A DNA stretch of 64,000 bases from the NCBI RefSeq assembly GCF_029016485.1, contig NZ_CP092106.1:2046001-2110000 (forward strand), written 5' to 3'. The DNA is from Vibrio sp. JC009. GTDB taxonomy: Bacteria > Pseudomonadota > Gammaproteobacteria > Enterobacterales > Vibrionaceae. Position numbers and translations under genes: made by a program. This document shows, in pieces, positions 40,095-49,437 of this stretch (positions are counted from its first letter, which is position 1; each line of letters starts with the position of its first letter). The notes below the pieces were generated by a model. That model did not search any database. It saw only the letters and a list, made by a program, of their open reading frames with translations, and was not told where the DNA came from.

Positions 40095-40853
40095 TTACAA
40101 CATCTTACGAGCAGCCTCAACCACAACCTTAATCGAACGAGCCTCAGTCTCTTTCAGCGTCGAATGATCTGGGATCTCTTTCTGCGTACGGTTGATGATA
40201 ACACCCGCCACACAACCCGCTTTCAGGCCTGAGCTTGCGCACATAGTCAGAAGGGTTGCGGATTCCATTTCGAAGTTCAGCACACCCATGTCCTGCCACT
40301 CTTGCATTGAGCCCTGGAAACGCTTCACAACGCGGCCGGAGAAGGTGTCGTAACGCTCCTGGCCCGGGTAGAAGGTATCACTTGAAGCTGTCACGCCCAT
40401 ATGTACCGTTGCGCCAGTCTCTTCTACTGCTGCTTTCATTGCTGTTGCTACTTCAAAATCTGCAACTGCCGGGAATTCCATTGGAGCGAAGTGAAGGCTT
40501 GCACCGTCCAGACGTACAGAGCCTGTAGAAACAATCATATCGCCTACATTCACATGCGGCTGAATTGCACCTGTAGTACCAACACGCAGGAATGTACGAA
40601 CACCGCACTGCGCCAGCTCTTCTACGGCGATAGACGTTGAAGGGCCACCGATACCGGTTGAACAGATAACTACTGACTTACCATCCAGTTCAGCACGGTA
40701 AACGTTGTATTCACGATGACGTGCAAGCTGAACAGGATTTTCCATCTCGTTTGCGATCTTTGGCACACGATCCGGATCACCTGGGATAATTGCTACAGTT
40801 GCACCATTTAAATCGGCTTCGGTAATACCCAGATGGAAAACTGGTTGAGACAT
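40095..40853 (-). CDS. udp: Uridine phosphorylase
   Basis: 252 residues from MSQPVFHLG at 40853 behind AAGGAG; a longer frame to 40973 is non-coding leader. Phosphate-loop [10 protein letters not shown], ribose/base-binding STGIGGPST and VGTTGAIQ, and the [12 protein letters not shown] segment identify Udp. It splits uridine with phosphate to uracil and ribose-1-phosphate for nucleoside salvage. E. coli udp is under CRP/CytR; I could not find a convincing CRP site here. Confidence 0.96.
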   Translation of the reverse strand: MSQPVFHLGITEADLNGATVAIIPGDPDRVPKIANEMENPVQLARHREYNVYRAELDGKSVVICSTGIGGPSTSIAVEELAQCGVRTFLRVGTTGAIQPHVNVGDMIVSTGSVRLDGASLHFAPMEFPAVADFEVATAMKAAVEETGATVHMGVTASSDTFYPGQERYDTFSGRVVKRFQGSMQEWQDMGVLNFEMESATLLTMCASSGLKAGCVAGVIINRTQKEIPDHSTLKETEARSIKVVVEAARKML

Positions 40854-41046
40854 ATTTGACTCCTTTTGTTGGCAATGCCAGTAGTGGTTGTGGGATACAG
40901 AGAAACTGTAGCTGAACATATCCGGAATTATAGTGATCGCATTCACAATACATAATGTTACAAAATGACACATTACAGAATTAATCGGTTTGCATCACAC
41001 TTTTAAGTGAATTTAGATTAGTAATTGCGCTTTTGAACAAGCATAG

Positions 41047-41077
41047 CAGGTATCCGGAAGTTCACCCCGGATACCTG
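41047..41077 (-). terminator. Stem-loop downstream of zntA
   Basis: CAGGTATCCGG pairs exactly with CCGGATACCTG around a nine-base loop, 12 bases after the zntA stop. No strong T-run. Confidence 0.6.
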
Positions 41078-41088
41078 AAATGACACCG

Positions 41089-43401
41089 CTATCTGGCTCT
41101 TAAAAGTCTTAAGGCGTTCAGTGTCACCAGCACCGTGGCTCCGCTGTCCGCCAGAACCGCTACCCAAAGGCCGGTGATACCGAGGATACTGGTCACTAAG
41201 AAAATCCCCTTCAGACCTAACGCCAGAGCAACATTCTGTCGGATATTGGCCAGTGTAGCTCTGGACAGGCGTACCATGGTCGCCACTTCGTCCAGACGGT
41301 TATGAGACAGCGCTGCGTCGGCCGTTTCAAGCGCAATATCGGTGCCACTTCCCATGGCGATGCCCACTGAAGCCGATTTCATTGCCGGAGCATCGTTAAT
41401 ACCGTCACCGACCATAGCCACGTTTTTCTCCGTTGCCAGTTGCCTGATATGAGAGACTTTATCCTCCGGCAGCAGACCGGCAGCATAATCAATCCCAATC
41501 TGGCTGCCGATCACAGCGGCGCTTCTTTGGTTATCTCCTGTGAGCATAACGCAATCAATGCCCTGAGATTTAAGCTCAGAAACCGTTGCCCTGGCTTCTT
41601 CACGCAGCTCATCACGAAAGGCAATAATGCCGATGCATTTATCATCTCTCACCACAACGGCCAGTGTTTTGCCTTCAGACTCCAGCGAAAAGATATGCTC
41701 TTCGATTTCAGCCTTCTCAGGTTCGGGCAGTTTCCCCGGAGCCACTATCAGGTAATGACTTCCGTCCAGACACCCTTGCACTCCTGCTCCGGCTAAATGC
41801 TCTCTCTGCTCAGCCTCCGGTACGGTCAGCTTTTCTTCAAAGGCTTTATTCAGAATCGCCAGAGCCAGAGGATGGGAAGAGCCGGTTTCAATAGATGCGG
41901 CGCTTATCAGCAATTGCTCTTCGCTGACACCGTTTAGCGTAATCACATCTGTGACTCTCGGTTTGCCTTTGGTCAGAGTACCCGTTTTATCAAAAGCGAT
42001 AGCCTGAACGCTTCCCAGTTGTTCCAGCACTGCCCCGCCCTTGATCAGAATACCTTTCCTTGCCGCAGCAGCCAGACCGGACGTAATGGCCGCCGGGGTG
42101 GAAATAACCAGAGCGCACGGACAAGCGATAAGAAGCAGCGCCAGTCCGCGGTATAACCAGGTTTCCCATGGCTGAGCAAAAAGCAGTGGCGGCGTCACAA
42201 TAACCAGAAGGGAAACCAGCATCATTGCCGGCGTATACCATCGGCTGAACCGGTCTAAAAATCGCTCTATTGGTGCTTTATGGGACTCAGCATCCTCAAT
42301 CAGGTGAAGAATACGGTCCACCGCATTTTCTCCCTGCTCAGATGTCACTGTGATCCGGGTCAGCTTATCAACCACCACAGAGCCCGCCATCACCTGTTCT
42401 CCGGCCTGTTTTTCTACCGGGACAGACTCTCCGGTCAGGGCGCTCTCATCAAAGCTTGCCGGGGTCTGAATAATGCCGTCAGCAGGCAGACGATCCCCAG
42501 CCCTGATCTCAATAATATCGCCAGGGATAATGGCACTGGCTGAAACTTCTACTCTTTCGCCAGCAACAATTTTCGTTGCCATTTCCGGGAGCAGTTGCAT
42601 CAGCGCTTTTACCCCGCTCCTTGCTCTGGATGAGGCAAATGCCTCCAGCTTCTCCCCAAGTAAAAACAGCAGCAATACCATCGCCGCTTCTGCAGATTCA
42701 CCAAGATACAGAGCCCCTATGGCTGCGACACTCATCAGTGTTTCGATGGAAAAAGGCGTTCCCGATTTTGCCAGCTGATACGCCTTTTTCAGGATTGGCA
42801 ACAGCCCTGAAAGACAAATGGCAATAAATGAGAAATGACTGAGTTGAGGGAATAGGGGCTCGGCCGCCGCTGCTAATCCCATACCCGCCGCCAGCAGAAC
42901 AACGGGATAGTTCTGCCGCAACAGTTGCGCTGGAGTAATTTTTGTTGCCGAAGCGAGTTCTTTTTCTTCTTTCGCCAGTGAAAAGCCCGTTTCAATAATC
43001 GTTCGCTCAATGGCTTCGGCTATAGGCTGGCTGTCAAAATCTACTACCAGTTTTTCTGTAGCAAAAAGGACTTTTACCTGATGGACACCATCTATTTTGT
43101 TGACGGCGGTTTCAATTTTTTTTGCACAGGATGGGCAATCCATCCCTTCGACTTTCCAGCTTTGCTTATATAAGCCGGGAGAGGTGTGTGTTTCTGAAGA
43201 TAAGGGGGCGGGGTCTGGGTCCTCAGCACCGGGATCATCCGTCGTGCTGCAACATGATTCTTTTGTAGATTCACAGCAGGAGATGGACTGTGTTGTATCT
43301 GCGGTAAGCTTAGTGATTTTAGGAGCGCTGCTGCATCCGCAGGAGCCTGAAATTTTATGTACGCTTATCTTTGAATGACAAGAGCTATGAGTAGTACACA
43401 T
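41089..43401 (-). CDS. zntA: Zn(II)/Cd(II)/Pb(II)-translocating P-type ATPase
   Basis: 770 residues. The first 55 residues are unusually cysteine-rich (Cys 2, 8, 21, 23, 42, 43, 50, 51), then an acidic linker, then one heavy-metal-associated domain with GMDCPSC. The core has TGES, the membrane CPC motif (ACPCAL), phosphorylation loop DKTGTLTKG, SSHPLA, and GDGINDAP. The last helix carries ADSGATV, whose Asp is a zinc ligand in ZntA. It pumps Zn, Cd or Pb out of the cytoplasm. The promoter has the 19-base spacer of MerR-family (ZntR) control. Confidence 0.95.
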   Translation of the reverse strand: MCTTHSSCHSKISVHKISGSCGCSSAPKITKLTADTTQSISCCESTKESCCSTTDDPGAEDPDPAPLSSETHTSPGLYKQSWKVEGMDCPSCAKKIETAVNKIDGVHQVKVLFATEKLVVDFDSQPIAEAIERTIIETGFSLAKEEKELASATKITPAQLLRQNYPVVLLAAGMGLAAAAEPLFPQLSHFSFIAICLSGLLPILKKAYQLAKSGTPFSIETLMSVAAIGALYLGESAEAAMVLLLFLLGEKLEAFASSRARSGVKALMQLLPEMATKIVAGERVEVSASAIIPGDIIEIRAGDRLPADGIIQTPASFDESALTGESVPVEKQAGEQVMAGSVVVDKLTRITVTSEQGENAVDRILHLIEDAESHKAPIERFLDRFSRWYTPAMMLVSLLVIVTPPLLFAQPWETWLYRGLALLLIACPCALVISTPAAITSGLAAAARKGILIKGGAVLEQLGSVQAIAFDKTGTLTKGKPRVTDVITLNGVSEEQLLISAASIETGSSHPLALAILNKAFEEKLTVPEAEQREHLAGAGVQGCLDGSHYLIVAPGKLPEPEKAEIEEHIFSLESEGKTLAVVVRDDKCIGIIAFRDELREEARATVSELKSQGIDCVMLTGDNQRSAAVIGSQIGIDYAAGLLPEDKVSHIRQLATEKNVAMVGDGINDAPAMKSASVGIAMGSGTDIALETADAALSHNRLDEVATMVRLSRATLANIRQNVALALGLKGIFLVTSILGITGLWVAVLADSGATVLVTLNALRLLRAR

Positions 43402-43432
43402 ATCATTTACCTTTGTTGATTAACCTTAACCT

Positions 43433-43463
43433 ATTTTAACTCCAATACCGGACTTTTGGTCAA
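43433..43463 (-). promoter_or_regulatory. MerR/ZntR-type zntA promoter
   Basis: On the minus strand TTGACC (43463-43458), a 19-base spacer, then TAAAAT (43438-43433). The spacer contains AAGTCC-GGTATT-GGAGTT, an inverted repeat with one mismatch. An overlong spacer with a central dyad is diagnostic of promoters activated by metal-bound MerR proteins. No zntR gene is in the window. Confidence 0.8.
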
Positions 43464-43485
43464 GAGGTAAATAAGAATTAGTCAC

Positions 43486-43510
43486 AAAAACGCCCCGCTA
43501 CAGCGAGGCG
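43486..43510 (-). terminator. Terminator of the transporter-kinase-receiver operon
   Basis: On the minus strand CGCCTCGCT-GT-AGCGGGGCG followed by TTTTTG, located 22 bases after the receiver gene. Confidence 0.85.
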
Positions 43511-43532
43511 CTTGCTGACTGCAAATTTAAGC

Positions 43533-44006
43533 TTAACGGAGCCTTTGCAGAACCACAGTCTGATCCAGTTCATTCTGGTAGGCGGTGTAATCCAGTCCCT
43601 TATCAAAAATATACTCTGTAATTAAGGTGCGGACTCTTGCAACCAGTTGTTCAGCAGACCAGGGCTTTTCAAAATAGCTTTCTATGCGCGCCAGATTGAT
43701 AGCCGTTATAGTGTCGTGATGTGTTGCCTGCCCGGTCAGAAGAATCTTTTTCGTCACATCAAATCGGTTGTCCTGAGAAATCTCTGTCAGCAGTTCAACG
43801 CCCGTTTTGCCCGGCATAACATGGTCGGAAATAACCAGAGCAACAAACTCTCCCTCGGCATCAAAGTCATCCATCAGCTCTAAAGCTTCATCGGCTGATT
43901 CACAATCTTCAATATTCACCCAGCTGCTAAGCGGCTCCAGATCCTGCAAAACAGCACTCAGAACTTCTCTCTGATCATCCACACAAATCAGGTTTAACTT
44001 ATCCAT
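43533..44006 (-). CDS. Response regulator, receiver domain with helical tail
   Basis: 157 residues from ATG at 44006 behind GAGGAATAAT, one base after the kinase stop; the frame to 44054 runs inside the kinase. Receiver motifs: CVDDQ, phospho-acceptor Asp61 in VISDHVMPG, Thr in LLTGQ, Lys in YFEKPW. The last 30 residues form a helix with no DNA-binding domain. Partner of the kinase next door. Confidence 0.93.
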   Translation of the reverse strand: MDKLNLICVDDQREVLSAVLQDLEPLSSWVNIEDCESADEALELMDDFDAEGEFVALVISDHVMPGKTGVELLTEISQDNRFDVTKKILLTGQATHHDTITAINLARIESYFEKPWSAEQLVARVRTLITEYIFDKGLDYTAYQNELDQTVVLQRLR

Positions 44007-44007
44007 A

Positions 44008-45333
44008 TTATTCCTCGACTGGCAATTTGATTCGGAAAATGGTCTTTTCTGCACTGCTTTTCACCGCAATGCTGCCACCATATCCACTAATTATTCGTTT
44101 CACTATCGATAGCCCAAGCCCCAGACCAAATGAAAGCCCGCCCTTCTTAGTGGTAAAATTGGGCTGAAAAATCTTTCTTCTGGTCGCCTCATCTATCTCT
44201 GGGCCATTGTTGGTTATCGTGATTAGAATTCGGTTATTTGTGTGCCGCGTAGAGATATCTATCTCTGGAGAAGGTGTCCTCTCCATCGCGTCACAGGCGT
44301 TTTTCATAATATTGGCCCATACCTGAACCAACTCGGTAGAGGAGCCCTTAAACGGCGGCAAAGAGGCCGGACTCAGATGCACAGATACGCGGCGTAAATC
44401 ACTCTGAAGCAATGAAATCGCTTTGTTTATCGACTCATTCACATCCAGCCACTCTTCGGTATCTATATCTGTCCGGCCCAATTGCTTCACGGATCTGACA
44501 ATACCAACAGAATGCTTAGCCGCTAAGCGCATATCTCTTAAATCCCGGCCCACTCCCCAAAACCGGATGGCCTCTTCAACATCATTTAGCCACAGTGGCG
44601 AAAGCTCTCCTTCAGGAACGGCTCTGGCCAGCGACTTTGCTGTCTCTCTGGGGAGCTTATGCACTGATTCCAGTTCCTTAGCCCGCCTGCGGACCTCGGA
44701 CGAACTGGCAACCTGACCATGATTTAACCCCTCTTCCAGAAACGCCATCGCTTCCGGATGCAGCTCCTGAATGAGCTGGGAGATCACCAGTTGCAGTCGC
44801 TCGGTTTTGCTGCTTACCACACCAATTGCATTATTCAGCTCATGGGCAATACCAGCGGCAAGCTGCCCAAGCGTGGTCATCTGCTCCGCCGTATAGAGCT
44901 TTTGCAGTGCCTCTTCTTTTGCGATGGCCTCACGAACTGTTCGCATCTGTCGGTTGGACAGCTCAAGTATAATTACCGGTGCAAACTGCTCGGTAAGATT
45001 ACCGTAGTACTCCGGCTCTATTGGCAAAGTCTCTTTATCAATCCAGGCGACAACGGACTTTTCTTTTGCAATAACCGATGAAGATGAGAGCGTCTTTTCA
45101 GAAAAGAAACTGTATACCCCGATAAACGCCCCTTCTTTAGCGGTAAAGATTTTGGTGGAGCGCATGCCTTCATCATCGGTAAAAAAGCCTTCAAAGCTGC
45201 CGCTAAGTACATAATACAGGCGCTCGTTCGCTACGCCCTGAGTCAGTAGCGGCTTATCTTCCGCGACTTCCATCGTTCGTCCTGTTTCAACGAAGTAATG
45301 GTTAATCAGCCTGTCCAGCTTATCCTGGTCCAT
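44008..45333 (-). CDS. Cytoplasmic histidine kinase with N-terminal cyclic-nucleotide-binding-like domain
   Basis: 441 residues. Residues 1-125 form a Crp-type cNMP-binding-like beta roll (LYYVLSGSFEGFF, AFIGVYSFF) without transmembrane helices. Then HisKA with His164 in GIAHELNNAIGVV, an unusual helical insert of about 80 residues, and HATPase (NNGPEIDE, GLGLGLSIVKRI). The canonical cAMP-binding RxS signature is not evident, so the ligand may differ. Three bases separate it from the upstream DASS transporter and one from the downstream receiver, implying one functional unit. Confidence 0.9.
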   Translation of the reverse strand: MDQDKLDRLINHYFVETGRTMEVAEDKPLLTQGVANERLYYVLSGSFEGFFTDDEGMRSTKIFTAKEGAFIGVYSFFSEKTLSSSSVIAKEKSVVAWIDKETLPIEPEYYGNLTEQFAPVIILELSNRQMRTVREAIAKEEALQKLYTAEQMTTLGQLAAGIAHELNNAIGVVSSKTERLQLVISQLIQELHPEAMAFLEEGLNHGQVASSSEVRRRAKELESVHKLPRETAKSLARAVPEGELSPLWLNDVEEAIRFWGVGRDLRDMRLAAKHSVGIVRSVKQLGRTDIDTEEWLDVNESINKAISLLQSDLRRVSVHLSPASLPPFKGSSTELVQVWANIMKNACDAMERTPSPEIDISTRHTNNRILITITNNGPEIDEATRRKIFQPNFTTKKGGLSFGLGLGLSIVKRIISGYGGSIAVKSSAEKTIFRIKLPVEE

Positions 45334-45336
45334 AAG

Positions 45337-46755
45337 TTAACCTATAAAACCCACCATGTTCAGAATCCAGACAAGCAGGAAGCTGCCCAGCACACCAACC
45401 ACACCAAGAATCACCCCGACCCGGGCCATCTGGCTGCTTTGCACATTACCGGTGGCATGAGCAAGCGCGTTCGGCGGTGTACTGATTGGCAAAGACATAC
45501 CCAAAGATGCTGCGAATGTAACCACAAGAATCAGAGTCATCTCCCCGCCCAGTGGTGCCAGAGAAGTCATGGACGCGCCAAGCGCAGCCATAATCGGCAT
45601 TAACAGGTTTGCCGTTGCCGTGTGCGACATAAAGTTTGCCATAAGCAGACAAAGGAAGGCTGCACCAAACAGCACCACATAAGGAGAGAAGGCATCAAAC
45701 GGAATGCTGTTTACCACCAGCTTCGCCAGGCCTGTTTTATCCAGTGCAAGCCCCAGAGCAATACCACCGGAAACCAGCCAGAGCACATCCCAGGAAATTT
45801 TCTTCAGGTCTTCCTTGTTGATAATGCCGGTGATGGAGAAAATCGCCACAGGAATCAGTGCCACAGTGTAAGAGTTCATACCGTGAGCAGAGCCCATCAG
45901 CCACAGAAGGATGGTAATACCAAAGGTAATATAAACGGTAATGGCTTTAGGCGTTTTCAGGAACTTGCCCTTAATGTTCAGCTCAATGCTCTGCTGATCG
46001 GCTTTATAAAGCGCATTTATCAGGAACCAGGCCAGCGCCATCATAATCACTACAAAAGGAACACCAAATGCCATCCATTCACCAAAGGTGATCAGACTAT
46101 CACCCACCAGATATTTCAGAGCGATAGCATTCGGCGGAGTACCGATTGGAGTACCGATACCACCAATATTGGCAGCGACCGGAATACATAAAGCAAAAGC
46201 CACCCTGCCCGGATCTTTAGGACCAAATACCGCAATTACCGGCGTAAGAATAGAAAGCATCATGGCCGTTGTCGCGGTATTGGACATAAACATAGAGAAA
46301 ATACCGGTAATCAGCATCAGGCCAAGCATGACAAACTTAGGGTCTTTACCAAAAGGCTTTAGCAACACCCTGGCAAGGTTGACATCAAGCCGGTACTTGG
46401 TTGCGGCCATCGCCAGGAAGAAGCCACCTAAGAACAGCATGATGATAGGGCTGGCAAAGGTCGCCATAATATCTTTGTAGCTAAGCAGATCGCCAAACAG
46501 CGGCTCCCCGGCCCCTGAGCGGAAAAAGATAATGCCTTTATTAGAGAGCAGAAGAAGTTCAAGCACAATAATAACCACCGAGGTGGCATAAATAGGAATA
46601 GGCTCAAATACCCAGCACAGTGCCGCCAGCAGGAATATTGCAATCACCCTCTGCTGAATAACCGTTATTCCCTCAAAGGGAAAAGCCGATTGCGGCAAAA
46701 TCAAAATAATGAATGGTATGAGTAACGGGATTATATATTTGATGTACTGACGCAT
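45337..46755 (-). CDS. DASS (SLC13) family sodium/dicarboxylate or sulfate symporter
   Basis: 472 residues, 11-12 hydrophobic helices. The family signature motifs occur in two inverted halves: SNTATTAMMLSI and SHTATANLLMPI (SNT motifs binding sodium and carboxylate), each followed by a GT/ST-P segment (IGTPIGTPPNAIAL and LPISTPPNALAHA). It imports di- or tricarboxylates, or sulfate, with sodium. First gene of a tight three-gene operon with a kinase and a receiver, which suggests substrate-linked signalling. Confidence 0.92.
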   Translation of the reverse strand: MRQYIKYIIPLLIPFIILILPQSAFPFEGITVIQQRVIAIFLLAALCWVFEPIPIYATSVVIIVLELLLLSNKGIIFFRSGAGEPLFGDLLSYKDIMATFASPIIMLFLGGFFLAMAATKYRLDVNLARVLLKPFGKDPKFVMLGLMLITGIFSMFMSNTATTAMMLSILTPVIAVFGPKDPGRVAFALCIPVAANIGGIGTPIGTPPNAIALKYLVGDSLITFGEWMAFGVPFVVIMMALAWFLINALYKADQQSIELNIKGKFLKTPKAITVYITFGITILLWLMGSAHGMNSYTVALIPVAIFSITGIINKEDLKKISWDVLWLVSGGIALGLALDKTGLAKLVVNSIPFDAFSPYVVLFGAAFLCLLMANFMSHTATANLLMPIMAALGASMTSLAPLGGEMTLILVVTFAASLGMSLPISTPPNALAHATGNVQSSQMARVGVILGVVGVLGSFLLVWILNMVGFIG

Positions 46756-46784
46756 GATATTGGTTTATTCCCTGTCCTGATCCT

Positions 46785-46812
46785 AAAAATAAAACCGGCT
46801 GACCTGAGCCGG
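46785..46812 (-). terminator. Terminator of the MATE gene
   Basis: Minus-strand CCGGCT-CAGGTC-AGCCGG followed by TTTTATTTTT, between the MATE stop and the DASS start. Confidence 0.85.
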
Positions 46813-46930
46813 ATTGTCTGTAACTATTATGTTTCTATTTATTTGTCCTTGTATCGGGAGCAGATCAAATTTCCGGGAACCCGATAGGAAAAGTACATTT
46901 TCTATGATTTTCATCATGTTACAAAATTGG

Positions 46931-48391
46931 CTATTTCTGCTCCAAACCCTGCTCAGCCTCTTTCACCGGAAGCTCCTCTGCCGATACACAATCCGATGAG
47001 CAAAATGGTGTCATATTGACAGAAGTGGTGGCCGGATCTTCCTCTTCCAGCTCAATTTCTGCGTGCTGGACTAAGTCCGAAATATGCTTACGCAATACCA
47101 GATAGCCTAAAATGCCAAATAACACACTTCCCGCTGCCTGACCGTAAATTACGCCCACGGCACCGGACAGCTCTGAACCAAGGTAGACAAACGGCAAAGT
47201 ACCCAGTGTCGCTTTTCCAAGGTTAAGCATAGTTGAGTAAAGAGGCTTGCCAAGGTTATTAAAGGAAGCATTGGCAACAAACAGGGAGCCGTTAAAGACA
47301 AAGGTAACGGCTACATAAGTACAGAATGCTGACAGAATAATGGCAGCATCGCCGGTAAGGCTGAATCCTGCAATAATCGGCTGCTGAAGCAGGAACAAAA
47401 TAACCGAGACAGAAATACAGTAGAGGCTGACAAAAAGCAGCGCGTTATTCAGCGTCTGTTTTACTCTGTCGTATTTTTCAGCGCCATAGTTCTGACCGAT
47501 AATCGGCCCCACAGCTCCGGACAGAGCAAAGATTGCAGCAAAAGCTACCGGCATAATCCGGCCAATAACCGAAAAACCGGCGACATAGTCTTCGCCGTAC
47601 TGGGCAATGCTTGTGGTCACAATTGCGTTACCAATTGGTGTCGCTGTGTTGGTGATAATCGCCGGAACCGCAATACTGACAATAGCCCGGATATCCCGTC
47701 TGATAGTTGCAAACTCCGGCATCGCCACCAGCTTATGAATTCTGATAAGCGGAACCAGAGAGAAAATAAGTACGGTAAACCGTGCGCAAACTGAGGCCAG
47801 AGCAGCCCCTTCAACATTCCAGCCAAACCCGAAAATAAAGATAGGGTCTAAAATCGCATTCACAATCCCGCCAAACAGCGTAGCCCACATAGAACGTTTT
47901 GCATCACCCACAGCACGCAACCCGGCACCGGCAGCCATACCCATGGCAATAACCGGGCTACTTGGAAGCAAAATTCTTAAATAGGCTTCAGCCCTTTCTG
48001 CGGCATAACCTTCCGCCCCGATTGCTGAAAGCAGTTCAGGAATATGCAGGTACATCACAAATGTCACCAGCAGGCTGATAAAAAACGCGACGCTCAGAGT
48101 GCTGGCAGCAATCTCTCTGGCATAGTCGCGTTTCTGCGCGCCCAGGGCTCTGGAAACCAGAGCTCCCATAGCAATGGAGCTGCCAATGGAGACGGAAGTG
48201 GAGAAAAAGATAAGCGTTCCGGCAAAGCCAACCGCTGCAGCCAGTTCAACCTGACCAAGCATACTGATAAACAGCATGTCTACCAGGTCAACAACAAACA
48301 GCGCCATCAAACCAATAGACGCCGATCCTGTCATCACCAGGATATGCTTCATTGTTGAACCTTCAACAAACTTTGCAGAATTGTCTGCCAT
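46931..48391 (-). CDS. MATE family efflux transporter
   Basis: 486 residues from ATG at 48391 behind GGAGAAAATA (ATG at 48403 lacks a site). Twelve hydrophobic helices in two MatE repeats; the second begins near PVAFAAIFALSGAVGPIIGQNYGA, a typical MATE segment. Exports cationic compounds in exchange for Na+ or H+. The 35-residue C-terminal tail (ELEEEDPATTSVNMT) is acidic and longer than usual. Substrate not assignable. Confidence 0.92.
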   Translation of the reverse strand: MADNSAKFVEGSTMKHILVMTGSASIGLMALFVVDLVDMLFISMLGQVELAAAVGFAGTLIFFSTSVSIGSSIAMGALVSRALGAQKRDYAREIAASTLSVAFFISLLVTFVMYLHIPELLSAIGAEGYAAERAEAYLRILLPSSPVIAMGMAAGAGLRAVGDAKRSMWATLFGGIVNAILDPIFIFGFGWNVEGAALASVCARFTVLIFSLVPLIRIHKLVAMPEFATIRRDIRAIVSIAVPAIITNTATPIGNAIVTTSIAQYGEDYVAGFSVIGRIMPVAFAAIFALSGAVGPIIGQNYGAEKYDRVKQTLNNALLFVSLYCISVSVILFLLQQPIIAGFSLTGDAAIILSAFCTYVAVTFVFNGSLFVANASFNNLGKPLYSTMLNLGKATLGTLPFVYLGSELSGAVGVIYGQAAGSVLFGILGYLVLRKHISDLVQHAEIELEEEDPATTSVNMTPFCSSDCVSAEELPVKEAEQGLEQK

Positions 48392-48453
48392 TATTTTCTC
48401 CAAAAGAAAAGGCGCACTATGCGCCTCCGTTTATTGACGAAACTCAATTCAGG

Positions 48454-48561
48454 GTCATTCCTGTGCAGACAGGAATCTACTCTCAGCGTGTTGTAGAATT
48501 AGTCGTTAAATTTTTATCTTACAGCGCGCAGAAAGTAGATCCCCGCCTTCGCGGGGATGAC
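48454..48561. repeat. GTCATCCC / ATCTACTTTC palindromic element, copy 1
   Basis: 108 bases bounded by GTCATTCC and GGGATGAC. Each end folds into a hairpin (TTCCTG..CAGGAA; CCCCGC..GCGGGG) followed inward by ATCTACT and a GCGxGxTGTA block, giving long imperfect inverted arms. Related to 51713-51831. Non-coding. Confidence 0.75.
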
Positions 48562-48617
48562 GTCATATAAGTTTGTCTGCAATATAAAGCACATCGAGCG
48601 CCTTTCTCCAGATTGTT

Positions 48618-49037
48618 TTACACCGGGTGTTTGAAACACTTGTCCAAACTCTGGCCCACAGCATTTAGAACATCACGTCTGGTTATTATACCAACTAATT
48701 TATTATCTTCACCAACAACAGGATACACTTTTGGCTTACCAACCTTCATCATTTCAGCCAGTTCAATGATGCCTGTCTCCGGAGATACGGTTAATACCTC
48801 TTTGTACATAAGATCGCTGACAATGTGTGTATCCTGGCAGTAGTAACTGACCTTAACCAGCTTATCCAGCAGATCCTGCTCAGAAATAAAACCAATTACC
48901 TGCTTCTTATCATTCACAACCGGGCCACCAGGATGTCCGGATTTTAGTACTTTATCTAATGCTGCCGTAAGCGACATTTCCGCTGTAAAGCTTACCGCCT
49001 GCGGATCCATAAAATCTTTAACCTTTATCGAGTCCAT
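48618..49037 (-). CDS. CBS-domain pair protein
   Basis: 139 residues from ATG at 49037 (MDSIKVKDFMDPQAV) behind AAGGGG. Two CBS repeats (VSFTAEMSLTAALDKVL...VIGFISEQDLL; VLTVSPETGIIELAEMM...LVGIITRRDVL) form one Bateman module with no other domain. Such proteins bind adenine nucleotides and regulate partners. No partner is evident next to it. Confidence 0.92.
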   Translation of the reverse strand: MDSIKVKDFMDPQAVSFTAEMSLTAALDKVLKSGHPGGPVVNDKKQVIGFISEQDLLDKLVKVSYYCQDTHIVSDLMYKEVLTVSPETGIIELAEMMKVGKPKVYPVVGEDNKLVGIITRRDVLNAVGQSLDKCFKHPV

Positions 49038-49273
49038 TTTTTTCCCCTTAACGCTACTCAATGGCTTTGATTCTTACACTCTATAAGTGTCGTCTAAATT
49101 CTTGATTTTGCTAAATCGGAATTACCAATTTTATTGATAGGAATAAATAATAAGCACTTAGCGGCAAAATTGATTAAGTTATCGACAGGCTTGTAATGTG
49201 ATTTTATTCACTTTTTGGATGAAAAATACTTGCCTTGAACAAATCTGTGCGTGATATTCAATCAGGTACCTAA

Positions 49274-49375
49274 ATGACCAAAAATATAAAAAGTGAACTG
49301 AAAATGAAAAAAACAAGAAAATTGCAGCTACAGCGCTGCAGACACCGTTACTGGAAAGACCACGCTAAGAAGTAG
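49274..49375 (+). CDS. Very small basic protein (33 residues), putative
   Basis: ATG with AGG seven bases ahead; a second ATG at 49304 gives 23 residues (MKKTRKLQLQRCRHRYWKDH and three more). Extremely rich in Lys and Arg. A hairpin at 49390-49413 ends the unit. I do not recognise it. The 700-base stretch 49038-49774 holds only this, the hairpin and the 58-codon gene opposite. Confidence 0.45.
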   Translation: MTKNIKSELKMKKTRKLQLQRCRHRYWKDHAKK

Positions 49376-49389
49376 TCTTCCTGAGATAG

Positions 49390-49413
49390 GGGCTAATTTA
49401 TTCTGATTAGCCC
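49390..49413. terminator. Stem-loop after the basic micro-ORF
   Basis: GGGCTAAT pairs with ATTAGCCC around TTATTCTG, between two convergent small genes. Confidence 0.6.
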
Positions 49414-49437
49414 TGTATACTTCGCCAAATCCGCACT

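Noticed and set aside
40854..41040. CRP/CytR site upstream of udp
   Set aside because: Only a half-site (GTGTGATGCAAA on the minus strand) was found, without the matching TCACA half.
45622..46191. 189-codon plus-strand frame opposite the DASS transporter
   Set aside because: Antisense shadow of a membrane protein gene, rich in His, Asn and Gln, typical of such shadows.
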